From Iningainema tapete BLCC-T55 (GTDB lineage Bacteria > Cyanobacteriota > Cyanobacteriia > Cyanobacteriales > Nostocaceae): a stretch of DNA of 64,000 bases. The notes beneath the pieces were generated by a model. That model saw nothing but the letters and a program-made list of their open reading frames with translations. It was not told the origin of the DNA and searched no databases. Positions 52,667-61,523 of this stretch are shown one piece after another (the first letter of the stretch is position 1; each line of letters starts with the position of its first letter). The stretch lies in the NCBI RefSeq assembly GCF_014698965.1, contig NZ_JACXAE010000110.1, positions 62,001-126,000 of the forward strand, read 5' to 3'. Made by a program: the position numbers and the translations under genes.

Positions 52667-52695
52667 GTAGAGACACTCCGACAGAGCGTCTCTAC
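52667..52695. repeat. GTAGAGACA palindrome upstream of the phytochrome gene
   Basis: A 29-bp copy with halves GTAGAGACACTCC and GAGCGTCTCTAC around GACA, in the intergenic space between the phytochrome and S1C protease genes (both on the minus strand). Confidence 0.85.
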
Positions 52696-52789
52696 ATCAG
52701 CATTTCATAGTATACAAACCCCAAAACAGTATTTTTAATAAAAAATGTAAAAAAAAGGTGATTATCTACACTATAAATGTGTAGGTATG

Positions 52790-53938
52790 TTAAGTTTGCA
52801 CTACTGCCCGTAAGCTATAATTACCAGACTCTCCAGCTTCAAATGTGTTAGCTAACACATAGTAAATGCCATTGTCTGGCAGGGTTACAGTCAATTTCGC
52901 ATTAAAATCCTGTGGTGAAATGTCGTCGTTTTGCGCTACTAGCTTCTCTTTGCCGGGAAGCAGCAAGTAGATGTGAGAGTCTATCTGCTGACTTGCCATC
53001 TCAATTGTAACCCGTTGACCAGCTTTTCCTTGAAAGACATAAAGGTGAAAATAGCTGTTATTAGGTAAAACGCGATCGCCATTTTTCAGCGATGCTTGTA
53101 CGACTTGACCATTCAAAGGTAAATCTTGAACTTCGTTATTACTGGGTTTTTGGCGCTGTGTGACTAAAGAAGGTTTACCTTGTTCTACTGCTACTAAAAA
53201 AGGTTTAACTAAGTCGGTGGGAATAGCCAAACTAATGCCAATAAATCTTTTAATTTCGGTGTCATTAATAATAGCACTATTAACACCAATCACTTCACCT
53301 TTAGAATTAAGCAGTGGTCCTCCTGAATTGCCCGGATTAACAGCAGCATTATTTTGGATTAATCCAGATTTTGTGTCAATGCGGCTAACAACACCATTGG
53401 TGAAGGTATTCTGTAATTCTACACTTAGGGGAGTCCCAATCGCATAAACTGATTGACCGACTTGCACTGAACTTGGTGCAGCTAAGCGAAGGGTAGGCAG
53501 ATTTTTGGCAGAGCGGATTTTAAGTGCAGCTAAATCTAAGCCTTGAGGAGCAAAACTTACCACATCAGCTAAGACTTGTCTTCCATCTGCAAGAACTATT
53601 GTCACAGTAGGAGTATCTTGGACAACATGAGCATTGGTTAAAACTAGACCATTTGGACTAACGATAAAGCCACTACCATGTCCTGTTACAGTGGCGATCG
53701 CTACTACAGCCGGACTAGCTTGTTTATACACCTGAATCCGCGTTTGTTCTTCAGAGTTTTTTGCTAATATGATATTTGATTTTCCCTTAGTCTTCTCACT
53801 AACTAATAAATGCTCAGATTCTTGAGTGTTTTGAGCGATCGCACTTAATTGGTATCCAAACAGCGTCCCAACATCAGCAACACTAATTACACTTGCCAAA
53901 ACTGCTGATGTTCCTATTTTTAATAGTCTACTGTTCAT
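52790..53938 (-). CDS. S1C (HtrA/Deg-like) serine protease with C-terminal PPC domain
   Basis: This 382-residue exported protein has an N-terminal signal (LKIGTSAVLASVISVADVGT). The trypsin-like domain has its triad in TNAHVV (His), GLDLAALKI (Asp) and NPGNSGGPLL (Ser). No PDZ domain follows. The C-terminus (about 270-380) is a prepeptidase C-terminal (PPC) beta-sandwich with GQRVTIEMASQQIDSHIYLL and GIYYVLANTFEAGESGNYSL. The neighbouring kinase-like gene carries a clearly related PPC domain. Probably periplasmic or extracellular proteolysis. PPC domains are often removed or used for surface binding. Confidence 0.92.
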   Translation of the reverse strand: MNSRLLKIGTSAVLASVISVADVGTLFGYQLSAIAQNTQESEHLLVSEKTKGKSNIILAKNSEEQTRIQVYKQASPAVVAIATVTGHGSGFIVSPNGLVLTNAHVVQDTPTVTIVLADGRQVLADVVSFAPQGLDLAALKIRSAKNLPTLRLAAPSSVQVGQSVYAIGTPLSVELQNTFTNGVVSRIDTKSGLIQNNAAVNPGNSGGPLLNSKGEVIGVNSAIINDTEIKRFIGISLAIPTDLVKPFLVAVEQGKPSLVTQRQKPSNNEVQDLPLNGQVVQASLKNGDRVLPNNSYFHLYVFQGKAGQRVTIEMASQQIDSHIYLLLPGKEKLVAQNDDISPQDFNAKLTVTLPDNGIYYVLANTFEAGESGNYSLRAVVQT

Positions 53939-54108
53939 CTTAAGACATTCCTGAATAGCTGAGTAGTCAATTCTGTTTACTAATCAGTATCTTAGTTGTC
54001 TTCACCAAACTGACTCATAATTTGAGAATTTATTCTCCAATCTAAGGTGATAACCTATTTAGGTGAAGTTTTTTTCAACAACCACCTACTAGGTGGGCAT
54101 TGCCCAGC

Positions 54109-55083
54109 CTATTTTGAACCTGACACTTTTGCTTGTAAGTAGTAAGTCCCGGATTGTTGCGCTTGAGAAGAAATAGCAAGCACTATATAGTTACCATCCT
54201 TGGGTAGTGTCGCTACAATTCTGGAGTTGAAATCACCCGGCGATACATCTTCATTACGGGCAAGTTCGCTGCCATCAGCATTTAATAAAATTAAAGCAGG
54301 GTCAATTTCTTGGCTTGTCATTTCAATTGACACTTGTTGATTTGCCCGACCCTCAAACATATAAAGTTTGTAATAAGTATTATTTGGTAAAACAGCGTCA
54401 CTCCCGTCAAGTTTATCATTTACCAGTTGACCATTGAGCGATAAACTTTTAGCTTGCTGGTTGCTAGCACTGGGAGATTGTCGCTGGGGCAACAAGCTGG
54501 GGATATTTCCTTGATAGTCTCCTCTATTAGCTTTTTCTCGTACTGTTTTCACTGCTTGTTCGCCAGATGTGTTGGGCTTGTTATAGAAAGCAAAGATCAC
54601 ACCAACTACAATCAAGGCAGCCGCCCCAGCAAGAATTAGCCAAAGTGTTTTTCGTGGCGAACTTGGGGGCGGCTGCGGCTTGTCGATTTTCGTCAAATCT
54701 TTGAGGACTTCACTTACGGATTGGTAGCGCTGACGACAGTCAAACAGTACCATTTTATTGATAACGTTTACTAAGTTTGGGCTAACCTGCTGCGCTCTGT
54801 GACTCCAGACAACTTCACCTGTGCTGGGATTATTTGGATCTCTTAGTTTTGAGATGTCAATGACAAGTAACCCTGTAAGTGCTTGGATAGCAACCATTCC
54901 CAAAGCATAAATATCACTGTTAAATTGGGGGTTGCCATGAAATTGTTCTACACATTGGGGGTTCCCTGGACGCTTGATATCTTCTGCAATATAAGTTTGC
55001 CCAAATCCACCAGGGGGTAAGGTTTTAGTTATTCGGTATCGTCCATCCAAAAGTTGACCGATGTTCAAAAGCTGACCTGGCAT
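54109..55083 (-). CDS. Ser/Thr kinase with deleted catalytic core, plus membrane segment and PPC domain
   Basis: This 324-residue protein has a kinase N-lobe start that is normal (LLDGRYRITKTLPPGGFGQT, YIAEDIKRPGNPQC). After residue 45 the text jumps to EQFHGNPQFNSDIYALGMVA, which belongs behind the activation segment. The catalytic lysine, HRD loop and DFG motif, about 170 residues, are missing, with the frame kept. C-lobe helices, a membrane segment (147-167) and an extracytoplasmic PPC domain remain. Known cyanobacterial relatives have the complete kinase. This protein cannot phosphorylate and is either a decaying gene or a membrane-bound PPC carrier. Confidence 0.9.
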   Translation of the reverse strand: MPGQLLNIGQLLDGRYRITKTLPPGGFGQTYIAEDIKRPGNPQCVEQFHGNPQFNSDIYALGMVAIQALTGLLVIDISKLRDPNNPSTGEVVWSHRAQQVSPNLVNVINKMVLFDCRQRYQSVSEVLKDLTKIDKPQPPPSSPRKTLWLILAGAAALIVVGVIFAFYNKPNTSGEQAVKTVREKANRGDYQGNIPSLLPQRQSPSASNQQAKSLSLNGQLVNDKLDGSDAVLPNNTYYKLYMFEGRANQQVSIEMTSQEIDPALILLNADGSELARNEDVSPGDFNSRIVATLPKDGNYIVLAISSQAQQSGTYYLQAKVSGSK

Positions 55084-55148
55084 AACATAGCACCAAACCT
55101 TATATTAGTATCAAGCAAGAAGCGGATAGCAGTCAAAAAGTCACCTTC

Positions 55149-55547
55149 TTACTGAAGTAAAGTGACTGGAATATACGCCTGAAAACTCTCAAAATCCTTA
55201 TCAGTTGTGAAGATGGTATAGTCACGACGATGAGCAACTGCACAAAGTAAAAAATCAGTGTTTGCTCCTTGGATACCATGTATGCGGCAAGTATTGTAAA
55301 ATTCTGCTGCTAACTCGTAGTCTTCAGTTGTTAACTCCAGGTCAGGAAATGCACGCAGGTAGTCCCTCAACCGAGTAAACTGTTCAAAATGACGAATCCC
55401 TGAAAGCACCTCTTGGCGCACAGCCCCTAGCAAAACAACTCGACTATCCATAATCAGATCGCGCAACTGATTAACAACAGGCATTACTTGCGATCGAGTA
55501 TTTCGCCGCAGTGCCAATGACCATACAGACGTGTCTACAACAATCAT
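55149..55547 (-). CDS. VapC-type PIN toxin
   Basis: This 132-residue PIN-domain ribonuclease has MIVVDTSVWSLAL (first Asp), the mid-domain acidic residue in LLGAVRQEVLSGI, and GANTDFLLCAVAHRRDYTIF with TTDKDFESF closing the active site. The ATG overlaps the antitoxin stop by 4 bp. The module looks intact and belongs to the VapBC class, whose toxins cleave tRNA or rRNA. Confidence 0.93.
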   Translation of the reverse strand: MIVVDTSVWSLALRRNTRSQVMPVVNQLRDLIMDSRVVLLGAVRQEVLSGIRHFEQFTRLRDYLRAFPDLELTTEDYELAAEFYNTCRIHGIQGANTDFLLCAVAHRRDYTIFTTDKDFESFQAYIPVTLLQ

Positions 55548-55744
55548 GACTGCCGTCGTTGCTGTTTATAATTGTAATCTTCGTCGTAATCAACTGTCCC
55601 AAACAATTCCAGTACTTTAAGCTGCTTGCGACGTTGCACATACTCGCGCAAGGCAACTTCGACTACATCACGTTCAGTTTGTTGATTGCCAAAAGCTAAG
55701 GCTTCTTGGATTAAGGCTTCGTCAATTTGAATATTGATAGGCAT
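55544..55744 (-). CDS. VapB-type antitoxin
   Basis: At 66 residues it has a short ribbon-helix-helix-like DNA-binding part (MPINIQIDEALIQEALAFGN with TERDVVEVALREYVQRRK) followed by an acidic tail (ELFGTVDYDEDYNYKQQ) that would fill the toxin active site. This is the VapB/DUF2191 pattern. It precedes and overlaps the PIN toxin. Confidence 0.92.
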   Translation of the reverse strand: MPINIQIDEALIQEALAFGNQQTERDVVEVALREYVQRRKQLKVLELFGTVDYDEDYNYKQQRRQS

Positions 55745-56488
55745 ACAATTCTCTACTACATAACCTGCTGTTACAACATAGTAATTTTGTTTAAGTATTA
55801 TGATAATTATACTTTACTAAAGGTAGGTAAGTTATACAAATAATTAAGTTACGTCAACTGTGACAGCAAGTCCTTACCAGACTTGAATCAAGCCCAGCAG
55901 CTAGGTTAAGCCACGAGGCTAATCGGGCCTTTGTAGCAAAGAATTTTGCTCAAGGAAAGGTATGATAATTATGATGATATAAAAAATAATAATGTGACAA
56001 GTCACAATTACCTTGCAAGGTGAGGAAAAAACCTTTAGGTAATAATTGCTACCGTAGTAGTAAAACTTGATATGATTAGCAGGATGTTACCTGAATAAGC
56101 AAGTGCCTCGCAGTGATATTAATCGTATCAGAGAGAAGATCAAACTCCGACAATAGGATATGTGAGCTCATGCAATGGAAGAGATGGCTGAAGATATGCT
56201 GACAATTCTAGATGTAGAAGAGGCAATTAACATTAATCTTGACGAATTGCTGCCACTGTGCGATCGCCTCAATACAGTTGTTGAATCTCTAAAAGCAAAT
56301 ATACTTACTGCTTTGTTGAATGAATTTATACCATTTATCTGTAAATTTGGTATGATAATTATGATATAGTAAAAAGTAATAATAATGCAATTATCTTGAA
56401 AGGCGAAAAAAAATACGTTATGTAAAGCGGCTTGCATTGGGTTGAGGCTGTTGATATTTTTAATGAAAACACAGAATATAGTTAAGTT
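55745..56488. other. decayed toxin-antitoxin spacer with paired repeats
   Basis: No convincing gene is seen. A 64-codon frame at 56175-56369 is possible but unrecognised. Two imperfect copies of an 80-bp segment starting GGTATGATAATTATGAT lie at about 55959-56042 and 56349-56427. At about 55826-55860 the sequence AGTTATACAAATAATTAAGT resembles the start of the antitoxin gene at 56489 (AGTTATGCAAACAATTAAGT), so it looks like a degenerate copy of that gene start. The region is AT-rich and appears to be a graveyard of duplicated modules. Confidence 0.55.
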
Positions 56489-56749
56489 ATGCAAACAATT
56501 AAGTTATGTCTTCAGGTAGGCGAAGATGGAATTTTACATCTAGATATTCCTGTAGATGTGAAAAGTTCTGAGTTAGAAGTAACTGTGACGATTGAACCTA
56601 TAAAAAAACAAATTGACTCTTTTAAAGAGTCAGAATTAAAGCAATTAGAGTGGCATGAATTTATTGATAAAACTTTTGGCTGTTTAGCAGATGACCCAAT
56701 CGTTAGATATCCTCAAGGTAAATATGAAGAACGAGAGCCTATAGAATAA
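56489..56749 (+). CDS. antitoxin of a broken VapC-like module
   Basis: This 86-residue protein begins MQTIKLCLQVGEDGILHLDI and continues PVDVKSSELEVTVTIEPI, then WHEFIDKTFGCLADDPIVRY. It is a small beta-then-helix antitoxin of a kind frequent before VapC genes in cyanobacteria. It is intact, but the toxin gene that follows has lost its start codon and has a stop inside, so the antitoxin is now an orphan. It ends at a TAA where an ATGA overlap with the toxin would be expected. Confidence 0.78.
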   Translation: MQTIKLCLQVGEDGILHLDIPVDVKSSELEVTVTIEPIKKQIDSFKESELKQLEWHEFIDKTFGCLADDPIVRYPQGKYEEREPIE

Positions 56750-57153
56750 TTTATCTATTAGATACTAATGCTTGTATAGTTTATCTCAATGGGAGAAATC
56801 TAAATTGACGCCGCAGGGTAGAATGTCAAATAGATTCAGATATTGTTGTTTGTTCTATTGTTAAGGCTGAATTATTTTATGGGGTAAAGAGAAGTCATCA
56901 ACCAACCAAAAGTTTAGCTTTGCAAAAAGCGTTTTTAAGCCGTTTTATTTCTTTACCATTTGATGATACAGCGGCAGAAATATTTGGGGATATTCGTGCT
57001 AAACTTGCTAATTTGGGAACTCCCATCGGTTCATATGATTTGCAAATTGCGGCGATAGTTCTAGCGAACAATCTTATTTTAGTGAGTCATAATACTGCTG
57101 AGTTTAGCCGTGTGGAAGGTTTACAGCTTGAGGATTGGGAATCTCAAGGGTAA
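56746..57153 (+). pseudogene. VapC-like PIN toxin with lost start and internal stop
   Basis: Reading from 56746 gives IIYLLDTNACIVYLNGRNLN, then TGA (56806-56808), then RRRVECQIDSDIVVCSIVKA, ELFYGVKRSHQP and so on to SRVEGLQLEDWESQG and TAA. All VapC motifs are there (LLDTN, SIVKAELFYG, SYDLQIAAIVLANN, VSHNTAEFSRV). The first codon is ATA where ATG would overlap the antitoxin stop as ATGA, so a single G-to-A change may have killed the start and converted the antitoxin stop from TGA to TAA. The downstream open part starts at 56920. Function is lost. Confidence 0.85.
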
Positions 57154-57391
57154 TTGTATTTTTGGGTGTTTGCCATTAAGCGTAGATTCTTCTCAAGAAT
57201 GTGAAAGCAGTTTTTGTGCGTCGGCGATTAAGCGTAGACGCGGAGCGGCGCATGTCTTTGACATCGTCCGAAGATTGAAGCGGTTCATTTTTTTAGGTAG
57301 ATATGGTCTACAATTGTATAAATTGAAATGTACCAGCGTGGATTAAGGTTTCCACGCTTGAAGAAAGTAATTTAATCAACCGCGCTAACTT

Positions 57392-57614
57392 TTATGGTTG
57401 ATGAGAACCAGAATTTTCAAATGCTTTCACCTTCTCGTACAAACTGGCAACGGTTTCATTCGCAAAGAGTTGTTCTTTAAGTTTGAGGTAATCGGACTCA
57501 GTTTTACTACAAGCTGCCCAAAAACGCAATACTTTTGATGGTTCGCGGAGGTGTCATTAAAACTTGCATGGCTTCAGTTAAAATCTGCTGTTCGTTAAGG
57601 ACTTTAATTGTCAT
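57392..57614 (-). pseudogene. frameshifted small gene behind a PIN remnant
   Basis: Starting from the ATG at 57614 the frame reads MTIKVLNEQQILTEAMQVLM and TPPR. The conserved-looking continuation PSKVLRFWAACSKTESDYLK, LKEQLFANETVASLYEKV, KAFENSGSHQP is one base out of phase, with the shift near 57540-57545. The ATG overlaps the stop of the PIN remnant, so this was the second gene of a toxin-type pair on the minus strand. The family has no name I can give. Confidence 0.65.
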
Positions 57615-57798
57615 CTTCTATCTCCAAAATAAAATCGGTTGGGTTCATGACTTTCAATTTTAACCCTTGAGCGCGATTTATTAGTCGCTGAGCACAGGTT
57701 ATAAAATAATCGCTCTTAGATGCTTCCGCACAAGCAACATGAAGTGCGTCCATTGCTTTAAGACCAAGCTGTTCTAATTGATCGTTGGCGGACATCAC
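57604..57798 (-). pseudogene. C-terminal half of a PIN-domain toxin
   Basis: The 64-codon frame contains LEQLGLKAMDALHVACAEAS, KSDYFITCAQRLINRAQ and KVMNPTDFILEIED. These are the last acidic motif (DALHVACAE) and C-terminal strands of a PIN domain. The first 70 or so residues, including the D1 motif, are missing. Its 5' end abuts the 3' end of the double-protease/TPR gene in another frame, so one deletion has removed both the beginning of this gene and the end of that one. Confidence 0.8.
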
Positions 57799-60700
57799 CC
57801 CGCAAACTATAGCCTAATGCATTGTTAGGCTGGAGTTTAATCCATTGACTATAATCCGTGATCGCTCCCTGATAATCTTTCAACTGATTGCGAACCAAAC
57901 CCCGCGATAAGTAGGCTACTGCATTGTCAGGCTCGATTATAATCGCTTGATTATAATCGGAGAGTGCTAAGCGATAATCTTCCAACTTATTGCGGATCAA
58001 ACCTCGCCATAAGTAAGTCATAGCATTCCCAGGAACAAGTTCAATCTCCTTAGAGTAAAGTTCAATTGCTTTTAAGTAATCCGACGAAGCTCCCTCTTGG
58101 TCTTTTAACTTAGTACGGATATCACCCCGGAGACTGTAAGCAAATGCCTCGTCAGGTTCGAGTTGAATCATTTTCGTATAATCAGCCAACGCTGCCTGAT
58201 AATCTTTCAACTTTTCGTGGACTGAACCCCTATACTGGTAGACTGCGGATGAAAATGATCCGGGTGAAATATAGTCGGAGGGAAATTTAATCGCTCGATC
58301 TAAATCCGCTATTGCCCCTTTGGGGTCATTGAGAAAAAAGCGGACTAAACCCCTACTGGCGTAAGCTACAGCCCAGTTAGGCTGAAGTTGAATTGCTTGA
58401 TTATAATCGGAAAGTGCTTCTTTGTAATCTTTCAACTTCTTGTGGAAATCTCCTCGGATTTTGTATGATAATGCTGTGTTAGGTTCGAGTTGAATTGCTT
58501 GATTGAAATCAGCTAGTGCCCCCTTCAAATCTCTCAAATCAGAACGAACCAGACCCCTACCGATGTAGCTGGAAACATCGTCAGGGGCGATTTGAATTGC
58601 TGGATTGTAATCAGCCAGTGCCCCCTTAAAGTCTCTCAAAAAAATATAACGAACCCGACCTCTATTGTAGTAACCATCAGCATCGTCAGGGGCGAGTTGA
58701 ATTGCTTGATCGTAGTCGGAGATCGCTCCTTTTAAGTCTTTTAACATAGAGCGGGCGCGACCCCGGTTGCTATATAATCTTGCATAATCAGGCTGGAGTC
58801 GAATTGCTTCATTTAAATCTGCAATTCCCCCCTGATAATCTTTCAAGTTAGTGCGTAAAACACCTCGGCTTAAGTAACCTAGAGAATTAGGCTTAAAGTC
58901 AATCGCCTTTTTAAATGCTTGCATAGCCGCAGAGTAGCGTTTTAACCAGTAGAGTGTCCAACCTCGCTGTAAATAAAGGTTAACATCGTTGTTGTTGTAC
59001 TCAATTGCCTTATCAATTGCTGCTAGCGCCTCTGGGTATTTCTCTAACTTTTGAAGCACTTCTCTTTTGAAAATCCCAGCTTCAAAGTAGTCAGGGTTAC
59101 TTTTTATAGCTTGCTCAACAGCAGCTAACGCTTCTGGATATTTTTTCTGGGAATATAATGCCAAGCCTTGGACATAATAAGCTTGAGGGAAGTCTGGCTT
59201 AAGCTTGATAGCTTGAAGCAAAGCTGCAATGGCTTCTGAATTTTTGCCTAATCGCCATAGTTGATTGCCATAATTGAGCCAATCAAACTCGTTGGCATTT
59301 TGTTGCAGCTTTTCAACAGCAAATAATCGATGATTCTGGAGCGAATTAATTTCTACTTCTGTAAGTTTTTCTGGTGCAGTATTAACACGTTTCAACAATC
59401 CTGGTTTCAATCCCGCTCTTGTGGCTAGACCTAAAAGCGTACTGCTTGGTACTCCAAGACCAAAACCTAGATTTACCTGACTATTTACGCTTTCATCCTC
59501 TGAACCTGCGTTAATCCCAATCACTTGCCCCTTTGAATCTAACACTGGTCCTCCACTCATTCCTGCTAGTGTCAGATTAGAGTAAATCAGTTCGTAGCCA
59601 TAATTAATCAAACGATCAAAATTATCATCGTCTTTCGCACGGGTAAATACTTTCTCTTTACCCTGAAGATAACCTGCGGTAAACTTCCGCTTTCCATTAG
59701 CGTTACCAGGAAAACCAGATAGAAATACCCAATTATTTGTGCTCAATTTGAATAGGTTATATTTAGCAATCGTGGCAACTGAGTAGGTTTGATTACTGGT
59801 AAACTTTAACAGCGCTACGTCCAATCCTTCCGGTTTGATGATGTTCTGCTGTTGCAGTGCATATCGCTGTCCATCAAGGGTAACAATCTCATAAGAGTCT
59901 GGATTCTTTACGACATGAAGAGCAGTGACAACATAGTAAGTTTGTCCAGTATGAGCAATGATGACTCCAGAACCATTACCATTATTTTTCGAGTCAATCC
60001 GCACGGTAATTTGTTCGGCAATGCTATTAACTTTATCAAGTATATTATTAGCAACTGGTTGCTGAGAAGCCTGTTGCTGATTTTGTTCTTTTGTTCGACC
60101 ATTTGCTTGATTGGGAGCAATTTTTGCTAAGGTTTGAATTGGGACAGCAAAGCTGAGTTGTCGCAAATGTTGGAGTTGTTCAGTGCTGGGACGAGAACCA
60201 TTCTGATAAACATAAGCATCGTTTAAAATAGCCCTGTTGAGTAAACCATTCACCCCGATTAATTTACCTTCAAGATTTAACAGTGGTCCCCCACTCATTC
60301 CTTGTTGAATTTCATTGGTGTAACCAATCTGATAACCGCCAACTAAAGGTTGAGAAGACAACAAAGAGATTTTGCCACTGCTGATGACTAATTCTTTACG
60401 ATCATAAGGGAACCCAGCAGCGAAAACTTCTTGATTTTCTGATAAGTTTGAGTTGGTGGCTAAAGGTACAACGCGATAGTTTTCTTTGGCGTTAAACTGT
60501 GATAATGCTAAATCATTACCTTTGAGAGAATCACCACGACTGATAACTACGGCAGGATGGTTTTTGCCATCAGGAGTTTGGATGCGATAGGCTGCTTTAG
60601 AGTTAACCACATGGGCATTGGTTAAAATGGTGTATGTTTGCCCCTGTTTTTTAATTAAAATTCCACTTCCGCCCTGGTGAGCACTCAAGACTCTTACAGT

Positions 60701-60865
60701 AATAGCTTGGGCTAGTTGGCGAATCTCTGCTTCTGACAGCCTACTACTGACAAGTACGGAAGTAGGATGATTTGATTGAATAAATGTTCCAGCTAGGGCG
60801 CTAGGGAAGAAGAGGAGACTACTGAGGCTGGCTAGCGCCATTTGATTGAAGCGGTAACGATTCAT
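57758..60865 (-). CDS. secreted protein with two trypsin-like domains and a TPR array
   Basis: This 1035-residue exported protein has a signal peptide (MALASLSSLLFFPSALAG). Protease domain 1 (about 45-250) has His in LTNAHVVN, Asp in GNDLALSQF and Ser in QQGMSGGPLL. Protease domain 2 (about 280-490) has His in VTALHVVK, Asp in GLDVALLKF and Ser in LAGMSGGPVL. About 13 to 14 TPR units follow from residue 540. Both triads appear complete. The last TPR is cut: after NNALGYSLRGDV the frame reads RQRSIRTAWS, which is out-of-frame PIN-gene sequence. The true C-terminus has been lost by deletion. Function is probably periplasmic proteolysis with protein docking. Confidence 0.92.
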   Translation of the reverse strand: MNRYRFNQMALASLSSLLFFPSALAGTFIQSNHPTSVLVSSRLSEAEIRQLAQAITVRVLSAHQGGSGILIKKQGQTYTILTNAHVVNSKAAYRIQTPDGKNHPAVVISRGDSLKGNDLALSQFNAKENYRVVPLATNSNLSENQEVFAAGFPYDRKELVISSGKISLLSSQPLVGGYQIGYTNEIQQGMSGGPLLNLEGKLIGVNGLLNRAILNDAYVYQNGSRPSTEQLQHLRQLSFAVPIQTLAKIAPNQANGRTKEQNQQQASQQPVANNILDKVNSIAEQITVRIDSKNNGNGSGVIIAHTGQTYYVVTALHVVKNPDSYEIVTLDGQRYALQQQNIIKPEGLDVALLKFTSNQTYSVATIAKYNLFKLSTNNWVFLSGFPGNANGKRKFTAGYLQGKEKVFTRAKDDDNFDRLINYGYELIYSNLTLAGMSGGPVLDSKGQVIGINAGSEDESVNSQVNLGFGLGVPSSTLLGLATRAGLKPGLLKRVNTAPEKLTEVEINSLQNHRLFAVEKLQQNANEFDWLNYGNQLWRLGKNSEAIAALLQAIKLKPDFPQAYYVQGLALYSQKKYPEALAAVEQAIKSNPDYFEAGIFKREVLQKLEKYPEALAAIDKAIEYNNNDVNLYLQRGWTLYWLKRYSAAMQAFKKAIDFKPNSLGYLSRGVLRTNLKDYQGGIADLNEAIRLQPDYARLYSNRGRARSMLKDLKGAISDYDQAIQLAPDDADGYYNRGRVRYIFLRDFKGALADYNPAIQIAPDDVSSYIGRGLVRSDLRDLKGALADFNQAIQLEPNTALSYKIRGDFHKKLKDYKEALSDYNQAIQLQPNWAVAYASRGLVRFFLNDPKGAIADLDRAIKFPSDYISPGSFSSAVYQYRGSVHEKLKDYQAALADYTKMIQLEPDEAFAYSLRGDIRTKLKDQEGASSDYLKAIELYSKEIELVPGNAMTYLWRGLIRNKLEDYRLALSDYNQAIIIEPDNAVAYLSRGLVRNQLKDYQGAITDYSQWIKLQPNNALGYSLRGDVRQRSIRTAWS

Positions 60866-61222
60866 ATAGCAATCCTATTTGATTTACAAACTTTTCATTT
60901 GGGCTGTTAACTGTTAACAGTTGACAGTCAACAGTTATCAGTCATCAGTCAAAACAGGACTGTTTGGGAATCATTTAGGAACGCTATATATATTTGTTGT
61001 TGATGGAAGTTATGGTTGATTTTTAACTTAAAATATTATGCCTATAATTATTCATAACTTGAGAAAAAATTCTTGAATATACGTAAAAAAGCTATTGATG
61101 TGAAGTTTTTTTCAACATCTATACAGTCATTCAGTAAATCATATATGATGTGTATCTTAACAGTAGATAAAATTAAACCCTAGTGATTAAAAATAAATTA
61201 AATCCAAATAGAGTTTAAAAAA
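60866..61222. other. intergenic region with heptamer-type repeats
   Basis: No gene seen. At about 60906-60950 there is a run of related units (TTAACAGTTGACAGTCAACA, GTTATCAGTCATCAGTCA), the short tandem or degenerate repeat type common in Nostocales. The remainder is AT-rich and presumably holds the promoter of the minus-strand protease/TPR gene. Confidence 0.55.
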
Positions 61223-61523
61223 CTATAAGGTAGGACGCACGACGCGAATTAGTTTGCCTTTCAAACCTTCTTCTGCTGTAATTGCATTGTGAATTCGGTT
61301 AGCCAAAGCTTCCCAATCACGGTCGTTTGTACATGCGATAATTCCAGCATGATCTGGCTGTATGCGGTGCAACCGAAAAAAATCTTTACGGTTCTCGGTA
61401 ATGACGGCACGTTCTTCACTAGTTGCGTAAGTTAAAACATCCGCGCTACTGAATTCGTTGATTTGCAATGCGAGCTTCTTGAACGGTTAAAACATCATGC
61501 CCCAAAGCTCGCAGAAATTTTAC
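61223..61523 (-). pseudogene. DUF5615-family PIN-like protein, truncated and frameshifted
   Basis: The open part (61223-61468) codes for SADVLTYATSEERAVITENR, KDFFRLHRIQPDHAGII and the end typical of DUF5615 PIN-like proteins. Upstream, in another phase, the minus strand from 61523 reads VKFLRALGHDVLTVQEARIA and NQRIQ, which is the family's preceding segment, so an extra base near 61455 breaks the gene. The true N-terminus with the first Asp (LDED-type) is missing, and a stop precedes the VKFLRALGHD part. The gene is dead. Confidence 0.8.

Noticed and set aside
54454-54639. Plus-strand frame opposite the core-less kinase gene
   Set aside because: No recognisable motifs; it is antisense to a well supported membrane and PPC-domain gene.
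56175-56369. 64-codon frame in the toxin-antitoxin graveyard
   Set aside because: Some codons look gene-like (LDVEEAININLDELLPLCDRL), but the end runs into a repeated AT-rich segment, no family is recognised and no ribosome-binding site is clear.
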